From Erodium maritimum (lineage: Eukaryota > Streptophyta > Magnoliopsida > Geraniales > Geraniaceae): 64,000 bases of DNA. The translations under genes and the position numbers were made by a program. Below the pieces are notes generated by a model. It did no database searches. It saw nothing but the letters and a program-made list of their open reading frames with translations, and had not been told where the DNA came from. Below, in pieces: positions 55,880 to 64,000 of this stretch. The DNA is taken from contig OY997589.1 in NCBI GenBank assembly GCA_963921825.1, forward strand, positions 43,968,638-44,032,637, in the 5' to 3' direction. Position 1 is the stretch's first letter; the number at the start of each line of letters is the position of its first letter.

Positions 55880-56738
55880 AGCAGTTGCAGAGTTCGTTTC
55901 GAGATGCCTTACTTGTCAACAAGTGAAGGCCGAGCATCAACGTCCCGCTGGCTTGCTACAGCCACTGCCGATTGCGGAGTGGAAGTGGGAGCACGTCACG
56001 ATGGACTTCGTGAGTGGCTTACCGAGGTCGCCGAGAGGGCACGACGCATTCTGGGTGGTTGTCGACCGACTGACCAAGTCGGCACACTTCTTCTTAGCTA
56101 TGAGGATGACAGATACAGTTGACACTTTGAGCCGTTTGTATGTTCGGGAGATCATCCGTCTTCATGGGGTTCTGGTGTCGGTTGTGTCCGACAGAGATCC
56201 TCGATTCACCTCCATATTTTGGGAGATCTTGCACAGAGCGTTGGGGACCGAGGTCTTTCTTAGTACATCTTATCACCCACAGACCGACGGTCAGTCAGAG
56301 CGCACTATTCAGATACTAGAGGATATGCTGCGAGCATGTGTGATGGACTTCCGAGGGTAATGGGAGGACCACTTACCATTAGCGGAGTTTTCCTACAACA
56401 ACAACTTCCAGGCCAGTATTGGGATGGCACCGTTTAAGGGGTTGTATGGTAGGCCGTGCAGATCGCCCGTGTGTTGGGGAGAGGTGGGAGGCCGGAGTCT
56501 ACTTGGTCTGGAGCTTGTCCGGGAGACGATCATGAAGGTCGCACTGATTCGGGATCGGTTGAGGACCGCGCAGAGTCGTCAGAAGAGTTATGCAGATAGA
56601 CGGCGCCGGCCTCTTGAGTTTACAGTTGGCAATCATGTATTTCTGACGGGTGAGCCCAAAGAAGGGTCTATTTCTGGGCAGAGTTGGAGCCGTTGCTTAT
56701 CGCCTTGCATTGCCACCGCAGCTTGGGAACGTTCATAA
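55812..56738 (+). pseudogene. Gypsy-2 integrase
   Basis: Zinc domain [10 protein letters not shown] and CLTCQQVKAEH; catalytic core with MDFVSGLPRS (first Asp), VSDRDPRFTSIFW (second Asp) and HPQTDGQSERTIQILEDML (Glu). Unlike element 1 all three catalytic residues are present. A stop (TAA) after DFRG at 56358-56360, then EDHLPLAEFSYNN in frame and a final shift near 56650. Confidence 0.92.
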
Positions 56739-57000
56739 TGTCTTCCACGTGTCCCAATTGCGGAAGTACACTACGGACCCCTCCCATGTTATTGAGTAGA
56801 CGGACATCGAGGTAGCTGAGGATGTTTCGTATGAGGAGCAGCCAGTCAGGATTCTGGATAGGCGAGAGCAGGCCTTGCCTGGCAGGACAATTCCACTGGT
56901 ACGGGTGCAGTGGAAGCACCACAGAGCAGAGTCAAGCTAGGAGCGCTAGGATGAAGTTCGTGCGAAGTACCCCAGCCTGTTCGACCCTTGAGGTACGTCT
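56739..57000 (+). pseudogene. Gypsy-2 integrase C-terminus and chromodomain-like tail
   Basis: In one frame: NVHNVFHVSQLRKYTTDPSHVIE, stop, TDIEVAEDVSYEEQPVRILD, RREQALPGRTIPLVRVQWKH and VRAKYPSLFD. This end matches the chromodomain-bearing terminus of Tekay/Del chromoviruses, which is thought to direct insertion to heterochromatin. Two stops interrupt it. Confidence 0.78.
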
Positions 57001-57029
57001 GTTTTAAATTTCGAGGACGAAATTCTTTT

Positions 57030-57043
57030 AAGGGGGGGTAGAT
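57030..57043 (+). promoter_or_regulatory. Polypurine tract of gypsy element 2
   Basis: aagggggggtagat immediately before TGTAAGAACC of the 3' LTR. Confidence 0.88.
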
Positions 57044-57643
57044 TGTAAGAACCGCCTCTGGTCGATCCCGGTCGAACCAGCGAATTCTGGCGAAAGTTGA
57101 CTTTTTGCTGGAATAGTCAAACGATGACTCCGGGAGTCATTCGGGACCTTTCCGGGGCCCAAAAATCTTAGTCGTCATTACGGTTAGCTTAATTCGGTCG
57201 TTGCCTTTCAAATGACTATAATTGCGAAAAAGTCAACTGTCGATCAACTTCGGGTCAAACTTCGCTTAATTAAGGACTAAATCTATTTAATTAGAAGTGA
57301 TGGTTGTTAATTTGAGTAGAGGTGGTCCCAACATGGACATGTGTCCATGTTCCCTTGGAGGAGAAGAAATGGGTCTAAAAAGACCCATTTAACCCTCTTT
57401 GGTTGGCTTTGAAGAGACAAGGGTAAGAGGGCATTTTGGGGATTTCAAAAGAAGGTTAAAGGCACAAAAAACAAGAGCAATTCAGCTCATTTGTGCTTGT
57501 TGGCCGAAATTGGAGAGAGAGAGGAAGAAAGGAAGTTTTGGAAGCTTGAAGAAGAAGAAAGGAGGAAAAAGGGTGTCTTGAACCCATTTTCTACCCAAAT
57601 CCTCCATTTTCACTTGTTTCTTCACCTATTCTTCGATTCTGTG

Positions 57644-59344
57644 ATGGAAAAAGGAAGCGCTCGAGCGCTGTTGATGGAGAAGAGCTCAGTGGGGGAAAAA
57701 TCGGAGACGCCGATGCCTGTACCTGCAACAGAACCGGAGTTCCAAGAGAGATGGATAGAGGGGAAGCTATTCCGTGTGCCCAAACTTGCTTCGGTGATTT
57801 GCAGATTGGAGAACTCAGCACAGATTCCAATCGAAACCAAGGGAAAACTAGGTAAAGTTCTTCCTCCATCTATAGTTGCCAATAAGGAAATCGTACTAGA
57901 TGAAGCTCAACTAAGTGTGGACAAGGCGAGCGAAAGTCTTCAAACGATGACTCCTTGTAAAATCTTCCTGTGCAATTTGCCCCCTATTACAAACCGAGTA
58001 GTATTACGTGCTTGGTTGGGGAAGGATTCTGCAATTTCCAGATTATATTTGAGCAAGAGAACAAACAAGGGAGGGAATTATTTTGGGTTTGCTTCAGTGA
58101 ATTCAAAGGAGAAAGCTTTGATTTTGGTTTCAAAATTGAATGGTCAATTGTTTGAAGGTTATAAGGTTTTCGTATCTATTGCCTGGCCGGAGAAAATGAG
58201 CAAAAGACTGGGAAGAAAAGATGTTGAAAAGATGTGGAGACCAAAACCAGTGCACGCAGGCAAGGAACTTGGTGAGCAGATTGCAACATCAACCCAAAAT
58301 ACAGGTCCGGTAGTGGAAGGGATAAAGTCCCAGTATCTTTCTCCACGGATACAGTCGAGCAATTTGGGAGTTGCAAGCACAAAATTTACTTTGGAATCTT
58401 TGAAAATGTTGATCAACAAAGAAAGTGTTTTGGATCTCCAAATCAAGCACTTGGGCAATCCTTTATTCTTGTTTCTTTCCTCTAATAAAGAAGCACTCAA
58501 TGATTTATTAAACTCAAAGTGGCAATGGTGCAAATCCAGATTTCTACTGCTCGATTGGGCTAAAGAATGGTTGAATGAAGCATGGATTTTATCTTGGTTA
58601 AAGGTGACAGGGGTACCCTTGAAGGGATGGTGCATGCAAACTTTTAGAGAAATTGGAACTGTAGTGGGAGCATTTGTTTTGGCTCTAAGAGATGAGACTT
58701 CGGAGAATTTAGACTGTAATTTTCTATTGATCCGAACCCTTGATCATTCCATGCATCTAAGTATGATTCTGAAAGTGGAGGGTTTAAATTTCCCTATTCG
58801 AGTGCAACCGATTGAATCAAAAGAGATACCGAGCATAATGGTTCTCGATTATGTAGAAAAGCAGAGTGCTAATTTTGGTTTGGGAGATCAGATATTTTTT
58901 CCACCGGTTCAGAAGTCAACTCCAGCAAAGAACAACCAACTAATACTGAAGGAGCCGGATAATTCAGCTTGGAGGAGTTTATCTTACTCCTCGAAATTGC
59001 AAAGCCCTGCCCCGTCTAGCTCTTCACTTGGGCCGCAAGTTTCAGGAGACAAAAGAGGTAGACGACTGGTCAAACCTAATAAATCGTTTGGGTACAGGTG
59101 TTATGCTGCGAAGGATAGATCAGTAAGCCGTGAAAGAGCAAAGATGGACCAGCGGTGGAAATTTTTGAAAAGCTTGAATCAGAGAGCAGTGGCTGATATA
59201 CTAGCATCAGGTGAGCAGATCGAAGCATTAGATTTTGAAGTGGGAGACACTTTCGATTCTGCTGCTCAAGATGAATCGGAAGAGGATTATATTATAGAAG
59301 AAGAGGGTGACAACACGTCACTCCCTGCTTCCCTCTCATTCTAA
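57644..59344 (+). CDS. LINE C ORF1 protein, RRM and DUF4283-like
   Basis: Start at ATG 57644 (MEKGSARALL), because upstream in-frame codons belong to the LTR; 566 residues, no stops. RRM at about 106-185: CKIFLCNLPP (RNP2) and NYFGFASVNS (RNP1). DUF4283-like domain at about 245-390, with VLDLQIKHLGNPLFLFLSSN, WLNEAWILSWLKVTGVP and LKGWC. A basic C-terminal part (GDKRGRRLVKPNK) and an acidic end follow. It would bind LINE RNA. It differs from units A/B by having DUF4283 and lacking the NRFxCLNPDRK end. Confidence 0.85.
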   Translation: MEKGSARALLMEKSSVGEKSETPMPVPATEPEFQERWIEGKLFRVPKLASVICRLENSAQIPIETKGKLGKVLPPSIVANKEIVLDEAQLSVDKASESLQTMTPCKIFLCNLPPITNRVVLRAWLGKDSAISRLYLSKRTNKGGNYFGFASVNSKEKALILVSKLNGQLFEGYKVFVSIAWPEKMSKRLGRKDVEKMWRPKPVHAGKELGEQIATSTQNTGPVVEGIKSQYLSPRIQSSNLGVASTKFTLESLKMLINKESVLDLQIKHLGNPLFLFLSSNKEALNDLLNSKWQWCKSRFLLLDWAKEWLNEAWILSWLKVTGVPLKGWCMQTFREIGTVVGAFVLALRDETSENLDCNFLLIRTLDHSMHLSMILKVEGLNFPIRVQPIESKEIPSIMVLDYVEKQSANFGLGDQIFFPPVQKSTPAKNNQLILKEPDNSAWRSLSYSSKLQSPAPSSSSLGPQVSGDKRGRRLVKPNKSFGYRCYAAKDRSVSRERAKMDQRWKFLKSLNQRAVADILASGEQIEALDFEVGDTFDSAAQDESEEDYIIEEEGDNTSLPASLSF

Positions 59345-60067
59345 TCATTTTCCAATTGGTGAAACTCATCTCCTGAATCGTCAGGGGGGTGAATGTTGTA
59401 CACAACAGACGAGGTATTAGAGTGGCGTTGTCTAAACAAAATCCTAATGTGGCGATGATACAAGAAAAAAAAATTGGTTGAAGTGTCTATTGCCAAGTTA
59501 AGGTTGCAGTATGGCATGGTGATGGAAATCGACTTTTATTCCCTAGGATGGAGCATCTAGAGGTTGATGGCTGTTTGTATTGTTCGGGTGGTTGTCTGGA
59601 AAAATCTTATTGCAGCGTTTGCTGGGTTTGTTGAGTTTTTGTTGGTTTGATCTGGGTGTCAAAGTGTGGTGTTTCATTGGTTTGGCTAAAAGGGTGTATT
59701 TTTCACCTGCTGGCTTACTTGGTTGCAACGGAATAGTTCAATTCTAAAGAGTAGGTTGGAGTCCGTGACGAAAGTCTTTCTGAAATATTGCTACTCTAGC
59801 AGGTGATCTGGTATCTGATCGTTTCTCTTGAGTTGTGGTGTAACGATCCCTAGGCTTGCATTATTCAGAGGCGGCGTAGGTGTCATTAAAGGAGAGCAGG
59901 CGCTCTGGTTGTTTCTTTCGTTATTCCTGTTAAGTTTATTTACAGGTCTTGTGTTTTCTTTCTTGAAGGTTTTTAGATCCCCAATTTGTTGGGTTGTATC
60001 TGCTTTTGCTCAGGTTTTCATCTTGGAAGCCTGAGTTTTAATAATATTCATCGCCTATCAAAAAAAA
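59345..60067 (+). pseudogene. LINE C: ORF2 endonuclease start and 3' UTR
   Basis: Just after the ORF1 stop, codons such as NVAMIQEKK (59448-59475) match the VxxIQETK block of the LINE endonuclease, in a damaged frame. The reverse transcriptase is absent. The last 250 bp is 3' UTR ending atcgcctatcaaaaaaaa. Confidence 0.7.
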
Positions 60068-60380
60068 TCTCCATTCTCAAGGTAAATCCCCAACCCTTTT
60101 TCGTTTTTATTTTTATTTTGGTTCATGGGTTTTGAGGAAAAATGATGAACTTGGTTGGGTTTTGAGATTATGGGTTTTGGATAATGATTTTTGAAGAGAA
60201 ATGATGTTGGATGATTGTTTTTAATGAGTTTTGTGGAGTTTTGATAAAGACCCATGATGGGTTTTGAAGTAGAGACGTTTTAGGGACTGTTTTGGAGCTT
60301 TGGGAGGTCATCAATGGAGGTTTTGAGGGTTATTTTTGTGAAAATCGAAGCTGGAGGAAGAAGAAGACGGAACAGTGTCA

Positions 60381-60500
60381 GACCCGTCACGGATCCGTGA
60401 CAGGCAACGTGAGGAGAACCGTGACGGTGCAGACCACGGATCCGTGACCAGATCCGTTACGGAGCCCGTCAAGGCTCCGTGACTAGAACCGTGACAGACC
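60381..60500. repeat. Palindrome cluster in gypsy-2 3' LTR
   Basis: Six or more variants of gtcacggatccgtgac; more units than in the 5' LTR. Confidence 0.82.
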
Positions 60501-60556
60501 TGAGTTGGGCCTTTTGGGCCCCTTTTGTTGGATTTTGAGTAATTGGGACGGATAGC

Positions 60557-60563
60557 TATAAAT
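60557..60563 (+). promoter_or_regulatory. TATA box of gypsy-2 3' LTR
   Basis: TATAAAT in gatagctataaatgagtcc; the corresponding segment is deleted in the 5' LTR. About 940 bp upstream of the LINE D ORF1. Confidence 0.6.
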
Positions 60564-60956
60564 GAGTCCTTTTGACAAACCGTTGTGAATTACTCATGAT
60601 TCGAGTATTTATTTGTGATCCAAGACTTTGGACCCGAGCTCGACGGAGGAGGAGACCCTTGGACATCGTGAAGTGACGAGGAGGAAGCTAGCCAGGTCGT
60701 CTGCAGCTAGGATTGGATTGCTTTTGAGGTAGGGAAAGTAGGGAATACTGGTTTAATTACGGAAAGTTACTAGTATGCCTATAGGTCGTAATTACTTGTT
60801 TTAATTATTAGAATTGCATGATTAGGATGTGAGGTTACTTGGAGCTTTTAAACTGTTATTGGAGACTCGTTTTGATATTAAAACTGTTCTATTATTTGTT
60901 ATTTTAAGTTCACGTCTCGAGTCCGGTCAAAACCAGATTTGGGGTGTGACAACACA

Positions 60957-61496
60957 CGTAGAGGTCGGAGACGATGTCGGAAGTCGGAGGCCGGATGCGT
61001 GGTGATGTTGATGGCGTGAGGCAAGGTCGGAAGCACGAGCTGTTCTCCACTGTGCAAGCTCCGGCAACAACGCTTTCTTGAGCTCTAGCAACGACAACTC
61101 AAGTTCATATTTGAACTCGAGAGAGAACTCAAGAGAGGAGAGAGCAGAAGTCGGAGCCACCGACCTCGTCCAACCGTTCCTATTCCTCAAACGAATAGAC
61201 AAACACACTGGGCTCTGGTTCTCGCCGCTGTGGGCTCTTGTTCCGTTGTCGTGAGGTCGAGATCGCCGTGAGTTCGAGACTTTCGTGAGCTTGAGATCGT
61301 CGTCAGCTCGAGGTCGTCGTTAGCTCCAGATGGTTGTGAGCTCGAGATATGGAGAGGGTTTCAGAGATTTCGAGTGGCTGAGATGAGAGATATAGATAGA
61401 TTAGGTTAGGGATATGATTAGTTGATTTAAGTTTATTTTTTTGTTTTATAATTATTTTATTAAACAAGGGTAAAGTAGTAATCTCATATAATAAAA
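60957..61496 (+). other. Upstream region of LINE D
   Basis: GC-rich, Ser/Leu/Arg open frames on the minus strand (to 93 codons) without known domain; then an 18-bp repeat array and an AT-rich stretch before the ATG. It may be the LINE 5' UTR or host leader sequence. Confidence 0.45.
61249..61349. repeat. Degenerate 18-20 bp tandem repeats (gtgagctcgagatcgtc)
   Basis: About six diverged copies around the core gagctcgagatcgtcgt, in the LINE D upstream region. Confidence 0.75.
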
Positions 61497-63535
61497 ATGG
61501 GTGAGAGAGAGGAGGGGAAGTGGTTGCCGGCTACCATTGTTTCAGGCGGAGATGCAGCAACTCTGACGTACAGTTACGTCCTGGTTGAAGGCTGCAAGGT
61601 TCCCTTTCCGAGAGCTGTCGATTTGGCCAGATCATTTGGTCAAGTACGCAGCCGTGTGGGGGGATCGGGCGAGCGGAGCTATGGGAATCAGGACGCGATC
61701 TCGCGGAATGCGATTGGAGGAGCGAGCCCTGTGGAGGTGGTGCGACCTGAGGGTGGGAAGCTGGGTGGGGGTGATCGGAGGCTGGTAGATCACGATGCTG
61801 TGTCTGGGTTGAAGGCTGTGGATGCGCGATCAGTGAAATTTAGGGGTTCTCGCGAACAGAGTGTGATTCGAAATAGGGCGGAATTAGGCAAAGGGGCCGC
61901 CGTCGCAGATGCGGCCAAGTGCTCTTCGTCTATCCCTCCTGTCAAAGAGCCCGCTGCTGATCCTGCTGTGAATCAGGTCAGCTGCAAGCTGTTTGTGTTT
62001 AATTTACTGTTTGGTGTTGATGATAATTGGCTTAAGGACTATTGCAATTGTGCCGGAGAGGTTTTAAGAGCCAATGTTGTTCGAAAACCCAATGTTAAAG
62101 GGAAGTATTTTGGGTTTGTGTACGCCAAGTCGAAATCTGATGCTAATCAGATTGTCTCAAAGTGCCATGGTTCCTTGGCTAGAGGATACCGTCTTCTAGT
62201 GGCACATGATCTGAAGAAAAGAGACAATGTGAGGCATTCCGCTGTGAAGTTTGGCTCTGGAAAATCAGGTTCAACTACTAATAATGTGGTGGTTGGTTCG
62301 ATTATGGAGGAGAAGAAGGCGCTGGTGGAGAATGGGCTGTTAGGTGTGGCTCGTAATGAATGCTCGGTGCGAGATATTCAGGACGCTATGAGTCGTGAAC
62401 GGGTTTTTGACGTGGAAATCCGAGGCTTTGGAAACAGGGTCTTCCTCATCAATTGCCCTGACAGAGAATTCGCTAAGGCCCTTATGGATTCGGGTGCTGC
62501 TTGGCTGAAGTCGTGGTTCGAGTTAGTGAACATTCCTGCGGCTCTGTTGTTGAAACCAGGTCGGTTTTGCTGGTTTGAGGTATTGGGTGTCCCGTTTCGT
62601 TTCACGGGGGGTCCATGGCCAACATTGCTTCTGTGGCGGGTGGTGCAGGTACAGTTGCTTCTGTCATCGATACTGCGAACTTTGGGGATTCTTTTGGCAG
62701 GGCGTTTGTTCTAGTTCACTCCCCTTTGGTCAAGCCTATTGTTGTGGAGACTGGCTTACAGATTGGTACTGAGGTATTCCATGTGGTCTTACAACCGGTG
62801 GCTTCCAAAATTGTCCCTTTCCGTTTCGTGTCCTGTGCTTCTCAGACTAGTACGTCTGCATCGGGCACTAGTCGTGATCCGTAGTCAGTTGGGGTGGTGA
62901 AGGAAGTCAAAAAGGAAACTGTAACTCAGACGAGTTCTCTTGGGGCTTATCATGTTGGGGTGAGCCCAATTAATGGGCTGGACCTAGGTGAAGATGTGCA
63001 GACTCCAAGCCCAGTCCGACCTGTCAATTCTGGGCCAATTACTCCCTTCTCTCGCCTCTTTGGCGACAACGAAGACGTTGTTCTGGAACAGAATCGTGCG
63101 ATTGTACCTGCGTCTGTGTTTTCTTCTGAAGCTGCGAGAGAAAGCTTTTTGGAAGCTGGTCCGGCGCCTGATGCTGGCGAGCAAGTGAAACGGAAGAGGG
63201 GCAGACCGAGAAAAGGGGCGCCAAAACCTGCTACATCTCCGACTGTTTTTTACCAAACGAGAGCTAAATCTCTGTCTGATGGCAAAGGGGGGAATTCGGG
63301 TCCCCTGCTGATTGACATTGCTAAGAAGCTAAAGGATGGATCAGGAGATTGGTCGTATTGCAAGAAAGTAGGCAAAAAGGCCATTGATATTGGGCCATTG
63401 GTGTTGGAACAATTTGACTCGCTCGATCTTGAGATACCACAACGTGTCCTGCAGGACGAGGAGTTCAGTGACAGTGACGAGGAGGTGTTGGATTCAGGTA
63501 CCCCCATTGATCCCGTTTTGGGATCGTATTTGTGA
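61497..63535 (+). pseudogene. LINE D ORF1, RRM, DUF4283-like and AT-hook (frameshift and one stop)
   Basis: Starts MGEREEGKWLPA. RRM with CKLFVFNLLFG (RNP2) and KYFGFVYAKS (RNP1); DUF4283-like domain with VFDVEIRGFGNRVFLINCPD, WFEVLGVPFRF. In or near a run of six G (about 62606-62611) the frame shifts, continuing FGRAFVLVHSPLVKP and VETGLQIGTEVFHV, to a TAG at 62882-62884; then the same frame resumes to 63535 with KRKRGRPRKGAPK (AT-hook), PTVFYQTRAKSLS, LLIDIAKKLKDGSGDWSY and VGKK. It thus links the DUF4283-type ORF1 of LINE C with the C-terminal domain of units A and B. Confidence 0.85.
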
Positions 63536-63544
63536 TTTTGCATC

Positions 63545-64000
63545 ATGCGTTTCCTCACGTGGAACGTGAGAGGTTTGCATTCCGATACCAAACGGAATTG
63601 CGTTAAGAAGTTTATTGTTGCAAATTGTGTTGATATTGTTATGATTCAGGAAACTAAATTGGATAGCATTGATTCCTCTGTCCTTCGAAGTTGTGGTTTT
63701 GGAGTAGGGTGGGAGTGTGATTGGGTGCCTTCGGTGGGAACTGCAGGAGGGGTCCTATTGGCTTGGAATCTCTCGTCTTTTACCAAGACGGACTCCGTTG
63801 CAGTTCACAATTTGATCTGTTGGAATGGGGTGCACGTGAGCACGAATTCCCCTGTGAGTTTTGTGAATGTTTATGCCCCTTCTAGTCCACAAGAAAGAGT
63901 TGGGTATTGGGCCTCGTTGTGTAGTTTACAGCCTTCTTTGCATGACTTGTTATTTGTTGGTGGGGATTTCAATTCCGTTTTCTCAGCAGGTGAAAGGCGT
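63545..64000 (+). CDS. LINE D ORF2, endonuclease N-terminus (runs off window)
   Basis: ATG at 63545, nine bases after the ORF1 stop; the frame is open for all 152 codons to the window end. It is an apurinic-type endonuclease (EEP fold): TWNVRG (catalytic Asn), VMIQETKLDS (Glu), GGVLLAWN, SFVNVYAPSS and VGGDFNSV (Asp/Asn). In plant L1 LINEs this domain nicks the target and is followed by the reverse transcriptase. All visible catalytic residues are intact. Confidence 0.92.
   Translation, partial: MRFLTWNVRGLHSDTKRNCVKKFIVANCVDIVMIQETKLDSIDSSVLRSCGFGVGWECDWVPSVGTAGGVLLAWNLSSFTKTDSVAVHNLICWNGVHVSTNSPVSFVNVYAPSSPQERVGYWASLCSLQPSLHDLLFVGGDFNSVFSAGERR

Larger units (their letters stand above)
57641..60067 (+). 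mobile_element. LINE C inserted in gypsy-2 3' LTR (ORF2 mostly deleted)
   Basis: Compared with the 5' LTR (...cacctattctccattctcaagg), foreign DNA starts after cctattct and ends in eight A at 60060-60067 before tctccattctc. The left flank ttcttcgattct may be a diverged duplicate of ttctccattct. It contains an intact ORF1, the first codons of an endonuclease, then a deletion to the 3' UTR. Confidence 0.85.
41862..60951 (+). mobile_element. Ty3/gypsy element 2, complete, with two nested insertions
   Basis: Bounded by acaca duplications (41857-41861, 60952-60956). Order on plus strand: 5' LTR 41862-43208, PBS, leader, gag, protease, RT, RNase H (split by a copia element 46784-55206), integrase, chromodomain-like tail, polypurine tract, 3' LTR 57044-60951 (split by a LINE). 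Total span 19.1 kb, of which about 8.2 kb is the element itself. The chromodomain-like tail and the order suggest the Tekay/Del group. All genes carry frameshifts. Confidence 0.95.
57044..60951 (+). mobile_element. 3' LTR of gypsy element 2, split by a LINE
   Basis: TGTAAGAACCGCCTCTGG ... GGGGTGTGACA. Interrupted by the LINE at about 57641-60067; without it the LTR is about 1470 bp, longer than the 5' LTR because it retains the TATA segment and more palindromes. Confidence 0.93.

Overview
This is nuclear DNA from a flowering plant, probably a dicot, and it is almost entirely transposable elements nested in one another. The evidence is tRNA-Met primer-binding sites next to long TG...CA LTRs, Ty3/gypsy chromovirus and Ty1/copia polyproteins, plant L1-type LINEs with an RRM-type ORF1, a Mutator-type MITE and DUF4283/zinc-knuckle pseudogenes. 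Only one small gene looks like a living host gene: a MAPK-substrate-like protein at 19406-19663 with its own TATA box.

Layout. 1-9607: minus-strand Ty3/gypsy element 1. It is cut by the window edge, and its 5' LTR carries a solo copia LTR at 5982-7669 (5-bp TSD). 9608-12730: a decayed Ty1/copia element of another lineage. 12974-17082: two gypsy-type LTR fragments lying head to head. 17083-22240: low-TE interval with a SANT-like pseudogene, the host gene and a DUF4283 pseudogene. 22241-32213: a composite, partly palindromic copy of the copia family that also made the solo LTR. 33286-41330: two ORF1-only LINE-derived units (A and B), with a MULE-type MITE, a second DUF4283 pseudogene and CACTA-like debris between them. 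41862-60951: gypsy element 2 on the plus strand, complete with a TSD, split in its RNase H region by a full-length copia copy (46784-55206) and in its 3' LTR by a LINE (about 57641-60067). 61497-64000: another LINE, with a broken ORF1 and an intact start of the ORF2 endonuclease that runs off the window.

What stands out. (1) The copia family is present as three pol copies plus a solo LTR. All readable copies lack the seven-residue reverse-transcriptase catalytic box and carry an altered protease site and zinc knuckle, which suggests a non-autonomous family moved in trans. (2) One locus carries two opposed pol copies around a 38-bp spacer, between LTRs that point the same way. (3) LINE units A and B encode only an RRM/AT-hook ORF1 protein and end directly in a shared 3' UTR, like mammalian HAL1. 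(4) All five stop codons in more than 3.6 kb of the gypsy-1 frame are TAG, as expected from C-to-T decay at CHG sites. (5) Unrelated gypsy LTRs share palindrome arrays, a hairpin and a terminal tail.

All calls come from reading the sequence by eye; identities, ages and family names were not computed.
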